DNA of 16,574 nt from Candidatus Pacearchaeota archaeon (GTDB lineage: Archaea; Nanobdellota; Nanobdellia; Pacearchaeales; GW2011-AR1): positions 1 to 16,574 of the forward strand of contig JAGLWP010000011.1 in assembly GCA_023133375.1 (NCBI GenBank), written 5' to 3'. A program made the position numbers and the translations under genes. Of the stretch, positions 6,624-13,374 are shown in pieces. The notes beneath the pieces are model-generated. The model saw only the letters and a list, made by a program, of their open reading frames with translations, did not search any database and had not been told where the DNA came from. Position 1 is the stretch's first letter; each line of letters opens with the position of its first letter.

Positions 6624-7349
6624 ATGTTAGTTAAATTAGATAATCCTTTGCTTCTTTCAAGGGTGATTGAAATTATCTCAGAACTTGTGATAGAGGTGAG
6701 GATAAGGTTTAATGAATTTGGGCTTAGTATTAGTGCAATAGACCCTGCTAATGTGGCGATGATTAATTTTAAGCTGCCCAGAAATTCATTTAGTCAATTT
6801 GAAACAGGGGAAGAAGTTTTGGGAGTTAATCTTGATAATTTAAAAAGAATTTTGAAAAGATGCGGGAGCGGAAGTTCATTGATTTTAGAAAAAAAAGAGA
6901 ATTTTTTGAATATTCAAATTCAGGACAGAATAAAAAGAAATTTTAGTTTGAACTTGATTGAAATAGAAGCAGAAGAAAAAGAAATGCCAGGGTTGGAATA
7001 TACTGCGCGCGTTGCGATAAATTCAGTGGACTTGATTGACTCAACAGAAGACTGCATGGTTGTTGCTGATGCCTGTTCATTTATAATACAAGAAGGAAAA
7101 TTTATTATGGAAGCCAAAAGTATTGATTCTGCAAGGTCAGAGTTTTCAGGAGATGAAGCAAAAATTGAGGCAGAAAATTGCAAGTCAAAATATAGTTTAG
7201 AATATTTAGCAAAATTTATGAAAGGTGCGAAACTTGTTGAAAAAACAATTTTAAATTTTGCAGAAGACCATCCATTAAAGATGAACATTAAATCTGAACA
7301 TATGGAACTTAATTTTCTTCTTGCACCGAGAGTTGAGAACGAAGACTAG
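6624..7349 (+). CDS. pcn: DNA polymerase sliding clamp (PCNA)
   Basis: The 241-residue protein is the normal length for an archaeal PCNA monomer, which forms a ring around DNA and tethers polymerase, ligase, FEN1 and other enzymes. The clamp signature IDPANVAMINFKLP is at 39-52. The interdomain region follows at about 112-125, and the C-terminus ends LNFLLAPRVENED, matching the typical LAPR-E end that contacts PIP-box partners. The surface is acidic in the C-terminal half. It is divergent from the PHP gene and monocistronic, followed by a 242-nt non-coding gap. The single PCNA and the nearby primase suggest a replication gene neighbourhood. No truncation or odd residues were noticed. Confidence 0.96.
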   Translation: MLVKLDNPLLLSRVIEIISELVIEVRIRFNEFGLSISAIDPANVAMINFKLPRNSFSQFETGEEVLGVNLDNLKRILKRCGSGSSLILEKKENFLNIQIQDRIKRNFSLNLIEIEAEEKEMPGLEYTARVAINSVDLIDSTEDCMVVADACSFIIQEGKFIMEAKSIDSARSEFSGDEAKIEAENCKSKYSLEYLAKFMKGAKLVEKTILNFAEDHPLKMNIKSEHMELNFLLAPRVENED

Positions 7350-7521
7350 CACGAAACAAATTAAAATATAAATAACGAGTGCTGGTCTGAGCAGGGGATT
7401 AGTGATTTAGCAAACTCGCTTATTTATTTGCTACGAAATCAACTTCGTTAGATTTCTCCGCAGGAAATTCTATTAATCAAAAACTTCAAATTTTTATTAT
7501 TAATTGTTATATCAATACTGA

Positions 7522-7536
7522 GCGAACGAAGTGAGC
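7522..7536 (-). repeat. Dispersed motif GCTCACTTCGTTCGC, copy 2
   Basis: The plus strand reads GCGAACGAAGTGAGC; its complement is the same motif as at 2164-2179 and 13169-13183 (core TCACTTCGTTC). It is about 40 nt upstream of the operon 1 TATA box. Confidence 0.4.
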
Positions 7537-7562
7537 GAGGTAAAACAAAAAATTTCTTAAAG

Positions 7563-7571
7563 TTTATAAAT
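7563..7571 (+). promoter_or_regulatory. TATA box of surface operon 1
   Basis: TTTATAAAT is centred 25 nt before the ATG at 7592, a strong archaeal box. It implies that the mRNA starts at or next to the start codon, so the palindromic element at 7611-7660 lies at the extreme 5' end of the transcript. Confidence 0.65.
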
Positions 7572-7591
7572 AAGAATATCGTAAAACATCT

Positions 7592-8401
7592 ATGGAAAAA
7601 AGAGGTACTTGCGCTTTGACATCGCGAATCAGGAAAAACATTTGTCCAACGTCAAAACGCGCGCAGGTAACGATTTTTATTATAATTGCTATAGTTATTT
7701 TTGTTATTGGAATATTGGTATACATATTTTTTCCCCAAATTAAATCAACACTTGACAGAGGGGTAAAAAATCCCCAAACATTTATCTTTGAGTGTATTGA
7801 AGAAGAGATTGAAGATGCTGTGGAAAAAGTTTCTTTGCAAGGTGGGAGCATTGAACCAGAAAATTATATTCTTTATGATAATGAAAAAGTAGAATACTTG
7901 TGTTATACTAATGAGTATTACAAGTTTTGTGTTGTCCAGCAACCAATGTTAAGACCGCACATTGAAAAAGAAATAAAAAATGAAATTGAAGATGAGGTAA
8001 GAAATTGTTTTAATTCTTTGAAGGACAGTTATGAAAAAAAAGGTTATAATGTAAATTTAAAAGAAGGTTCTGTAAAAGTAGAATTGCTTCCAAGCAGAGT
8101 TGTTTCTACATTTAATTATTCTTTAACATTGACAAAAGATTACACAGAAAAATATGATTCTTTTAATGTTGTGCTGAACAATAATCTTTATGAATTAATG
8201 AGTATTGCGAATAATATTTTGGAATGGGAAACCACTCAAGGAAATTCAGAACCCACTTTATACATGGCACTTTATCCTTATTTAAAAGTGGAGAAAGATG
8301 TCAAATCAGATGAAACAAAAATTTATATTTTAACAGATAAAAATACAGGGAATAAATTTCAATTTGCTTCAAGGAGTTTGGCTTTCCCTCCAGGAATTTA
8401 A
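7592..8401 (+). CDS. Prepilin-like membrane protein, first gene of surface operon 1
   Basis: The 269-residue protein has a basic leader (1-23), a KR-AQ junction (K22 R23 A24 Q25) and one long hydrophobic helix VTIFIIIAIVIFVIGI (26-41, extending to about 47). A predicted extracytoplasmic domain follows, with cysteines near 56, 76, 83 and 104. This layout fits class III / prepilin-like signals cut by an EppA/FlaK-type peptidase (known family logic; cleavage not tested). The leader is unusually long because residues 5-23 are encoded by a palindromic repeat. Without that insert the start would be the ordinary MEKR-AQVTIF. ATG 7592 is the only start that keeps the KR-AQ region, and it lies 25 nt from a TATA box. 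The next gene starts 1 nt after its stop. Confidence 0.82.
   Translation: MEKRGTCALTSRIRKNICPTSKRAQVTIFIIIAIVIFVIGILVYIFFPQIKSTLDRGVKNPQTFIFECIEEEIEDAVEKVSLQGGSIEPENYILYDNEKVEYLCYTNEYYKFCVVQQPMLRPHIEKEIKNEIEDEVRNCFNSLKDSYEKKGYNVNLKEGSVKVELLPSRVVSTFNYSLTLTKDYTEKYDSFNVVLNNNLYELMSIANNILEWETTQGNSEPTLYMALYPYLKVEKDVKSDETKIYILTDKNTGNKFQFASRSLAFPPGI
7611..7660 (+). repeat. In-frame palindromic element, copy A
   Basis: Arms GCGCTTTGAC (7611-7620) and GTCAAAACGC (7651-7660) are inverted repeats with one mismatch in ten, separated by 30 nt. The longer block 7592-7660 is identical at 64 of 69 positions to 13375-13443. It encodes residues 7-23 of the prepilin-like leader and uses CGA, CGC, TCG and ACG codons, while the rest of the gene prefers AGA. 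Confidence 0.75.
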
Positions 8402-8402
8402 G

Positions 8403-10400
8403 ATGAGAAAAAAAGAAATATTAATCGGGCTAATATTGATGTTTACTTTATTAAGTAGTTTTTTGGTTATGGCAGATGTATGCTGTGAAAAGACAATAGA
8501 CTTATCAGAGGACTCCAGTAGTGTATTAATCTTTGAGTGTTTGGATGCTCCTTTAGAACAATGTGATGATACTTATAGAACAGCTCCCACATCTTGTGAC
8601 CAAACAGGATACTGTCAATTAGGAACTTGTATTAATACAAATACTGGGACTTGCATGCCAAACAGTCCTCGTCAACCATGTATAGATGGGGGGGGTTTCT
8701 GGATAGGAAAAGATAAAGAAGATATTGAGATATGCCAGGAAGGATGTTGCGGTGATGGAATTGCATTTGTAACACTAACAGAATGTAAACAAATGGCGAC
8801 TGATTATGGTTTTGATACTAATTTTAGACCAGATATAAGGGATGCAGAAACTTGTTATGCATTAGCTTCTGCTCAAGAAAGGGGAGCCTGTGTAATTGAA
8901 GCAGAGTTCACAAAAGACTGCACTATGGAAACAAGAAATACTTGTCCAGAAGATGCCACTTTCCACGAAGGATTTTTATGCACTGCTCCTGGTGTATCTG
9001 ATTGTGCAAAAAGTGGAGATACAAAATGTGAAGGCACTAAAGTTTATTTTTTAGATAAATGCGACAATCTCGCAAATGTCTATGATGAAAACATGTTCAC
9101 AGATGGTAATCATTGGACACAGGAAATGGAAGATTATTGGACATATATGCAAGAACCAAGTTGTGAGGTCAATGGTGCAGATGCAACATGCGGGGATTGT
9201 AGTTATAGGGCAGGAACTATGTGTAAAGAATATGATAGGTGGGAAGAGGGTATGCCAAATAAGGCTCCAGAATATGGAAATTATGTTTGTGCAGATTTAT
9301 CTTGTTATTATGATACAGATAATGATGGGACAAAGGAAGTATACAATCATGGGGAAAGTTGGTGTGCTGAATCAGAAGGGACTTATTGGGGTCTCCCGGG
9401 GATAATTGAGAGCACAACTGAAGGGGGGGTTAAGGATTCAATAAGAATAGAACTTGAAGATATAACAAAATACCATCTTCCTGGAAGCAGATATTATAGA
9501 TTATTGTGCTGGGACGGGGAAGTTACTCCTTACAAATGTAAAGATTATAGAAATGAAGTTTGCAAGGAAGTAAATATGGGAACAGACGAATCTCGTTTTA
9601 TGTATGGTCAATGTATGATTAATGATTGGAGACCTTGTTTTGATGTTAATAATTCAATAGATTGTGAAGATTCGCTGATGGATTGCAAATGGATAAAAGG
9701 GCATAGATTTGACAGAAAAATTAAAGAGAATAAGGATGAACAAGGGTCTTGTGTCCCATTATATACTCCTGGATTTGATTTTTGGGAACCAGAAAGTGAT
9801 GCTCATGAAATCTGTGCTCTAGGGACAACAGAAGAACGAGTATTTTATGAAACAGGTTGGTGGAAAAACAGGGATACATTTGGGGATGCACCAACAATAG
9901 ATGCAGCTCATAGGTGTCTAGAAAATTGTTATGCAATTCCTGATTATGGCTCAGATGAGGGACTAAATCTTGAATTAATAGAGGGCTTATATAATGAAGA
10001 AGAGCTTCCAAACGCTGTAAGTTCCTATCACTTATCTACAAGAAGAGGGCATTATTGTTTTACTTGGTGGGATCTTATATTTGGAGAAGAAATGGCATCA
10101 GGGACTGTAGCAGGAACAGGAGTAGATTGTCTAGGTGATAAACATAGAAGAGTTCCTCCTTTATTTTATACTCATAATCAATGGTTAAAATTTGTTAGAA
10201 CAAGGGCAAGATCTTTAGGAGATTGCGGGTTTAAGAAAAATTTTATGGGAGAAAGTGGAGAAAAGGGAGCAGAATTAATAACTGCTATTTTCCAAAAATT
10301 AGACCAAGAAGGAAATGTTAAAGAAGAGGGAGAAATAACAATAGAAACAATTTACATAGGAGAAGACAGAATATATGACGAATACAGGGAGGAAGAATAA
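8403..10400 (+). CDS. Large secreted cysteine-rich protein (665 aa)
   Basis: I do not recognise a named family, though the layout is typical of DPANN surface proteins. A Sec signal peptide occupies about residues 1-24 (MRKKEILIGLILMFTLLSSF, cleavage probably after VMA24). The mature part starts DVCCEK and is rich in Cys, Trp, Tyr and acidic residues, with repeated groups such as C-x4-C-x7-C, IC-x2-GCC (110-116) and many C-x-D/E pairs. This suggests a large disulfide-stabilised exoprotein. No C-terminal membrane helix or sorting motif is seen. The start chosen is ATG 8403, 1 nt after the previous stop. An upstream in-frame ATG at 8364 would bury the signal peptide and overlap the previous gene. 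Poly-G runs of 8 (8688-8695) and 7 (9423-9429) lie inside the gene. Confidence 0.8.
   Translation: MRKKEILIGLILMFTLLSSFLVMADVCCEKTIDLSEDSSSVLIFECLDAPLEQCDDTYRTAPTSCDQTGYCQLGTCINTNTGTCMPNSPRQPCIDGGGFWIGKDKEDIEICQEGCCGDGIAFVTLTECKQMATDYGFDTNFRPDIRDAETCYALASAQERGACVIEAEFTKDCTMETRNTCPEDATFHEGFLCTAPGVSDCAKSGDTKCEGTKVYFLDKCDNLANVYDENMFTDGNHWTQEMEDYWTYMQEPSCEVNGADATCGDCSYRAGTMCKEYDRWEEGMPNKAPEYGNYVCADLSCYYDTDNDGTKEVYNHGESWCAESEGTYWGLPGIIESTTEGGVKDSIRIELEDITKYHLPGSRYYRLLCWDGEVTPYKCKDYRNEVCKEVNMGTDESRFMYGQCMINDWRPCFDVNNSIDCEDSLMDCKWIKGHRFDRKIKENKDEQGSCVPLYTPGFDFWEPESDAHEICALGTTEERVFYETGWWKNRDTFGDAPTIDAAHRCLENCYAIPDYGSDEGLNLELIEGLYNEEELPNAVSSYHLSTRRGHYCFTWWDLIFGEEMASGTVAGTGVDCLGDKHRRVPPLFYTHNQWLKFVRTRARSLGDCGFKKNFMGESGEKGAELITAIFQKLDQEGNVKEEGEITIETIYIGEDRIYDEYREEE
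10387..10392 (+). promoter_or_regulatory. Shine-Dalgarno that decides the MntA start
   Basis: GGGAGG ends 9 nt before the ATG at 10402. It supports that start over the in-frame ATG at 10375, which lies inside the preceding gene. It also shows that internal operon genes here use SD-led initiation while first genes look leaderless. Confidence 0.55.
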
Positions 10401-10401
10401 A

Positions 10402-10701
10402 ATGAGAAATAAACTTAATTCAAAAAAAATAATAGAAACCATAGAAAACAATAAAAATAAAATCAGTAAGTATGGCGTTAAGAAGATAGGATTGTTCGGG
10501 TCTTTTGTTAAAGAAAAACAAAAATCCAAAAGTGATATAGATATTATAGTAGATTTTGATAAGATAAATTTTGATAATTATGTAAATCTTTTGGATTTTT
10601 TAGAGAAGATATTCAAAATAAAAATTGATCTTGTAATAGAAAATGATCTAAAACCTGAATTAAAATATGTAAAAAAAGAGGCAGAATATGCTAAAATATG
10701 A
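10402..10701 (+). CDS. mntA: MNT nucleotidyltransferase antitoxin (MntA)
   Basis: The 99-residue minimal nucleotidyltransferase carries the exact MNT motif G33-S34-x10-D45-x-D47 (in GLFGSF and SDIDIIVDF) and a third acidic residue at D76 (IKIDLVI). MntA antitoxins of the MNT-HEPN systems neutralise the HepT ribonuclease by transferring AMP groups to a tyrosine of the toxin (established for this family). It overlaps the HEPN gene by 14 nt, as usual for the pair. It begins 1 nt after the stop of the secreted protein at 8403-10400, so the toxin-antitoxin pair is built into surface operon 1 instead of standing alone. High A content and Lys/Asn/Ile-rich composition differ from the neighbours and are compatible with later acquisition. 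Confidence 0.9.
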   Translation: MRNKLNSKKIIETIENNKNKISKYGVKKIGLFGSFVKEKQKSKSDIDIIVDFDKINFDNYVNLLDFLEKIFKIKIDLVIENDLKPELKYVKKEAEYAKI

Positions 10702-11026
10702 ACTTTATTTAAATGATATTTTAAGGGCTATTAAAAAGATAGAATTCTCTATAAAAAATAAGGATGAGGGTCTGTTTTGTAGAAATGATGATTTGATTGA
10801 TGCCATGTCGATGAGACTACAAGTGATTGGAGAATCTATAAATAAAATTCCTTTGAAAATTAGAAACCAGTTTAAAGAAGTAGAATGGAAAAGATTTTTG
10901 CGCGCAAGAAATATTATTAGTCATGCTTATTTTGCAGTTAATCCAAAAATCATTTGGTCAATAGCCAAGAAAGATTTGCCAAAACTAAAAAAAGAAATTA
11001 AAAAGATGTTGGAAAAGGAAAAATGA
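10688..11026 (+). CDS. hepT: HEPN toxin ribonuclease (HepT, DUF86 family)
   Basis: The 112-residue all-helical protein contains the HEPN catalytic motif R74-N75-x3-H79-x-Y81 (RARNIISHAYF). In HepT toxins the R-x4-6-H pair cuts RNA, and the tyrosine in H-x-Y is the residue modified by MntA (known for the family). All key residues are present, so the toxin should be active. The gene starts inside the antitoxin frame (14-nt overlap) and its TGA overlaps the ATG of the next gene at 11023 (ATGA). Toxin translation is therefore coupled to both the antitoxin and a downstream surface protein. The substrate RNA is unknown. Confidence 0.9.
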   Translation: MLKYELYLNDILRAIKKIEFSIKNKDEGLFCRNDDLIDAMSMRLQVIGESINKIPLKIRNQFKEVEWKRFLRARNIISHAYFAVNPKIIWSIAKKDLPKLKKEIKKMLEKEK

Positions 11027-13164
11027 ATAATCGTGGAGCACTGGCTATAAGTCAGATTATTATTCTTGTAATTGGGATTATTGCGATTGCTTGTATTATT
11101 GGGAATATTGGGTTTGTTGGGGCACTTCCTCCTCATTCAGGTCCAGTTACTTTTCCAAGAGTATTACCAACACAAGCACCCCATTCAGGTCCAGCTACTT
11201 TTGCAATGGAGGGGACTAAATTTGCAACAAAAGCTTCTAAAGCTGCTGAATCAACCGCTGCAACAGGATTTGGAAAATCCTTTGCTGAGAGTTTCCTTAA
11301 TTCTTTTTTTCAAGGAGGAGGAGCCAGCAGTTTAGGGAGTTATCTTGGGTATATAACCGGAACATTAGCTGTGGCAGCAGCTACTGTTGCTGCTGTCTAT
11401 GCTATAACTAAGGCTTTGGGTGCAAGTGATAGGAATACTCTTGTTATAACTGTGGCTGCTGGAATAACAGCAGGAACTATGACGGTTGGATCTGGAATTT
11501 TGGCATTAGCTGGTTTGGGTCCCCCAGGATGGGGTGTTGCACTTGTTATTGTTTTAGCAGCCGCAGTTTGGGCTGCCTTTACATTTCAATTGTATTCTCA
11601 GGAAATATTTACTTTTCAACCAACAGCATGGCAGCCTCCAGATGGGGGTGAAAATTGTGAAGACTGCAATGAGCTGAGGTATGGATGCAGTGAATATCAA
11701 TGTCATACTTTTGGAAAAGCATGTATATTGGAGAATGAAGGAACAGATTATGAAGCATGTATTTGGAACGACCCCAGAGATATCACTCCTCCAAGTATGA
11801 CAGCTATGGAAAGTGTATTGCCAGATGAAACTTATGAATATAGAGAATCTTATATTGTATTACCTCCAGAAAGAGGCGTGCAGATATTTTATGAACCTGA
11901 TGAAGACGGATGCGTCCCTGTTTTTAGCAGCGTAGTTTTAGGAGTTAATACTTCTGAACCTGCAGAGTGTAAAATAGATTTGAAAAGACGACCTGAATTT
12001 GATGAAATGATTAGTTATATGAATGAAGGAAATGCTCTAACATATGAACATACTCTTACATTACCAAATTCAGCTACACCAAGTGCAGAAGCAATGACAG
12101 AAGCAGGATGGAATGTTGAAAATGGGAGACAGCATGAGTATTATATCAGATGCAAAGATGCCAATGGGAATGTTGCTCCAATGAACTTTATTATAGAGTT
12201 TTGTGTGACAGATACTCCAGATACACAAGAACCAATAGTATTAGGAACCAACTTTCTTCCAGAAGCATACATATCTTATGACCAAAAAACCGCTCCTTTA
12301 GAAGTATATACTAACAAACCAGCAGATTGCAAGTGGGACCATGAAGATTTAGATTATGAGGATATGACATATGATATGAAGGATTGTTCTCAGGAGGCAC
12401 AAAATTATTTTTATGCGTTTACCTACGGATGTAGAGGAGAATTAGAGGGGTTAGCAAATAATATAGATAACAAATTTTATATAAGATGCAAAGATAAACC
12501 TTGGTGGTCAGAAGGAGATGACGGTCAAAGATATGCAAATAGAGATTCTTATGAATTGATATTAAAGGGGACAATGCCACTTGTAATTAATTCTATTAAA
12601 GTGAATGGGCAGGAAGAAAATATAGTGGTAAGAGATTCAACTGAATCTGTTAAGGTAACTATTGAGGTGGAAACCTTTGCAGGAGCTGAAGAGGGAAAAG
12701 CAAGATGTAAGTATAAAACTGGAGGAGTATCCTATGAATTTTACAACGACGGTAATCCAGAATATATTTACAAAAATACTCAGAAATTATGGCTTCCTGA
12801 AGGAAATGATTATGAATACACTATAGGGTGCCGAGATAAGGGAAATAATTATGTGGAAGAAACAATAAGCTTTGAAGTTGAAACCGACATTAATCCTCCA
12901 TTAGTTGTAAGAGCATATTATTCTGGGGGGGACTTGAGGATAATAACAAATGAACCAGCAAAATGTGAGTATGATACTAAATATGTATCTTATCCTTGCG
13001 ATTATCCATTTGGAGAGGGAATTAGTATTTCAAGCAGTGATGGTTTAACTCATTCTATGACATGGAATACAAATAATAATTTGTATATCAAATGTAAAGA
13101 TCTTGAATATGGAAGCCCGCCTGTTGGTTGCAGTATAATTCTTAGACCTTTTGAATTTTTTTGA
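11023..13164 (+). CDS. Large membrane-anchored surface protein with repeated Cys-bearing ectodomains (713 aa)
   Basis: The N-terminus MNNRGALAISQIIILVIGII has the basic-G-A-x-hydrophobic layout of the prepilin-like proteins nearby. A short duplicated HSGP(V/A)TF segment (38-60) follows, then an Ala/Gly-rich region with hydrophobic helices at about 108-130 and 139-190. After that comes a soluble ectodomain opening with a cysteine cluster, ENCEDCNELRYGCSEYQC at 210-227. The ectodomain contains several Ig-like repeats, each ending in an aromatic-I-x-C-[KR]-D motif (YYIRCKDANGN, FYIRCKDK, YTIGCRDKGNN, LYIKCKD). Paired Asn/Pro-A-x-C motifs (EPAEC, KPADC, EPAKC) mark the partner cysteines. The start overlaps the hepT stop. 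A poly-G tract (12925-12931) lies near the end. Probably the main adhesive or structural subunit of operon 1; function not known. Confidence 0.8.
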   Translation: MNNRGALAISQIIILVIGIIAIACIIGNIGFVGALPPHSGPVTFPRVLPTQAPHSGPATFAMEGTKFATKASKAAESTAATGFGKSFAESFLNSFFQGGGASSLGSYLGYITGTLAVAAATVAAVYAITKALGASDRNTLVITVAAGITAGTMTVGSGILALAGLGPPGWGVALVIVLAAAVWAAFTFQLYSQEIFTFQPTAWQPPDGGENCEDCNELRYGCSEYQCHTFGKACILENEGTDYEACIWNDPRDITPPSMTAMESVLPDETYEYRESYIVLPPERGVQIFYEPDEDGCVPVFSSVVLGVNTSEPAECKIDLKRRPEFDEMISYMNEGNALTYEHTLTLPNSATPSAEAMTEAGWNVENGRQHEYYIRCKDANGNVAPMNFIIEFCVTDTPDTQEPIVLGTNFLPEAYISYDQKTAPLEVYTNKPADCKWDHEDLDYEDMTYDMKDCSQEAQNYFYAFTYGCRGELEGLANNIDNKFYIRCKDKPWWSEGDDGQRYANRDSYELILKGTMPLVINSIKVNGQEENIVVRDSTESVKVTIEVETFAGAEEGKARCKYKTGGVSYEFYNDGNPEYIYKNTQKLWLPEGNDYEYTIGCRDKGNNYVEETISFEVETDINPPLVVRAYYSGGDLRIITNEPAKCEYDTKYVSYPCDYPFGEGISISSSDGLTHSMTWNTNNNLYIKCKDLEYGSPPVGCSIILRPFEFF
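11134..11204 (+). repeat. Short in-gene direct repeat (48-nt period)
   Basis: CATTCAGGTCCAG(T/C)TACTTTT occurs at 11134 and again at 11182, exactly 48 nt (16 codons) apart. It gives the protein repeats HSGPVTF and HSGPATF just after the first membrane helix. It looks like a recent tandem duplication in a linker. Confidence 0.7.
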
Positions 13165-13168
13165 TATA

Positions 13169-13183
13169 GTTCACTTCGTTCAC
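13169..13183 (+). repeat. Dispersed motif GTTCACTTCGTTCAC, copy 3
   Basis: It shares the core TCACTTCGTTC with the copy at 7522-7536 (minus strand) and most of it with 2164-2179. It begins 5 nt after the stop codon at 13164. Confidence 0.4.
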
Positions 13184-13345
13184 AATTGATGAAATTTTGC
13201 CAGACTTTATCATGCCAAAATTTTAAGGAAAACTATTAACAAACATTTGAATTATATATGAATTAATTTTAACAACGAAAAATTCTGACGAAGGAGAATT
13301 TGAAGTCATATTAATTTATGGTTTGCACATTTATTTTTAATAAGA

Positions 13346-13353
13346 TTTATAAG
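13346..13353 (+). promoter_or_regulatory. TATA box of surface operon 2
   Basis: TTTATAAG is centred about 25 nt before ATG 13375. This makes ATG 13375 the leaderless start and argues against the in-frame TTG at 13360, which would lie only about 10 nt from the box. Confidence 0.6.
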
Positions 13354-13374
13354 TTATAATTGCTATTTTTAAGA

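Larger units (their letters stand above)
7350..7591. other. Non-coding gap with hairpins and the promoter of operon 1
   Basis: No reading frame of useful length is found here. A TATA-like run (AAAATATAAATA, 7364-7375) follows the PCNA stop but leads into no ORF. Hairpins seen: ACGAA/TTCGT (7433-7437 with 7444-7448, 6-nt loop), or alternatively GAAATC/GATTTC (7435-7440 with 7451-7456). CTCGCT at 7415-7420 is complementary to AGCGAG at 7534-7539, which would enclose most of the gap in one long palindromic unit. The dispersed motif copy lies at 7522-7536. Confidence 0.5.
13165..13374. other. Non-coding gap between the two surface operons
   Basis: There is no credible ORF. The gap holds the dispersed motif GTTCACTTCGTTCAC (13169-13183), directly after the stop of the 713-residue gene. 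It also holds an AAATTTTG/CAAAATTT hairpin (13192-13199 with 13216-13223), an AAATTCT/AGAATTT hairpin (13280-13286 with 13295-13301, 8-nt loop), and the TATA box of operon 2 at its right end. The first hairpin could help end transcription, but no long T-tract follows it. Confidence 0.5.

Noticed and set aside
6920..7288. Minus-strand frame inside PCNA
   Set aside because: It is antisense of a conserved gene with unambiguous motifs; Ser/Phe/Ile-rich low-quality product.
7364..7420. Small RNA gene after PCNA driven by the TATA-like run
   Set aside because: The A/T run is not distinctive in this DNA, and no box C/D, H/ACA or tRNA-like elements could be recognised; kept only as a note in the gap entry.
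8364..8402. Upstream ATG start for the 665-residue secreted protein
   Set aside because: It overlaps the previous gene and would place 13 residues before the signal peptide; ATG 8403 gives a clean signal peptide 1 nt after the stop.
9076..10011. Frames overlapping the secreted Cys-rich gene on either strand
   Set aside because: They are Met/His/Leu-rich shadows without starts in operon context.
10375..10401. Longer MntA start
   Set aside because: It is inside the preceding gene and lacks the SD sequence; GGGAGG points to ATG 10402.
13192..13223. Rho-independent-type terminator
   Set aside because: The AT-only 8-bp stem has no following T-tract, and archaea do not use this form in general.
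13360..13374. TTG start for the first gene of operon 2
   Set aside because: It lies about 10 nt from the TATA box, whereas ATG 13375 is 25 nt away and matches the start of the identical block at 7592.
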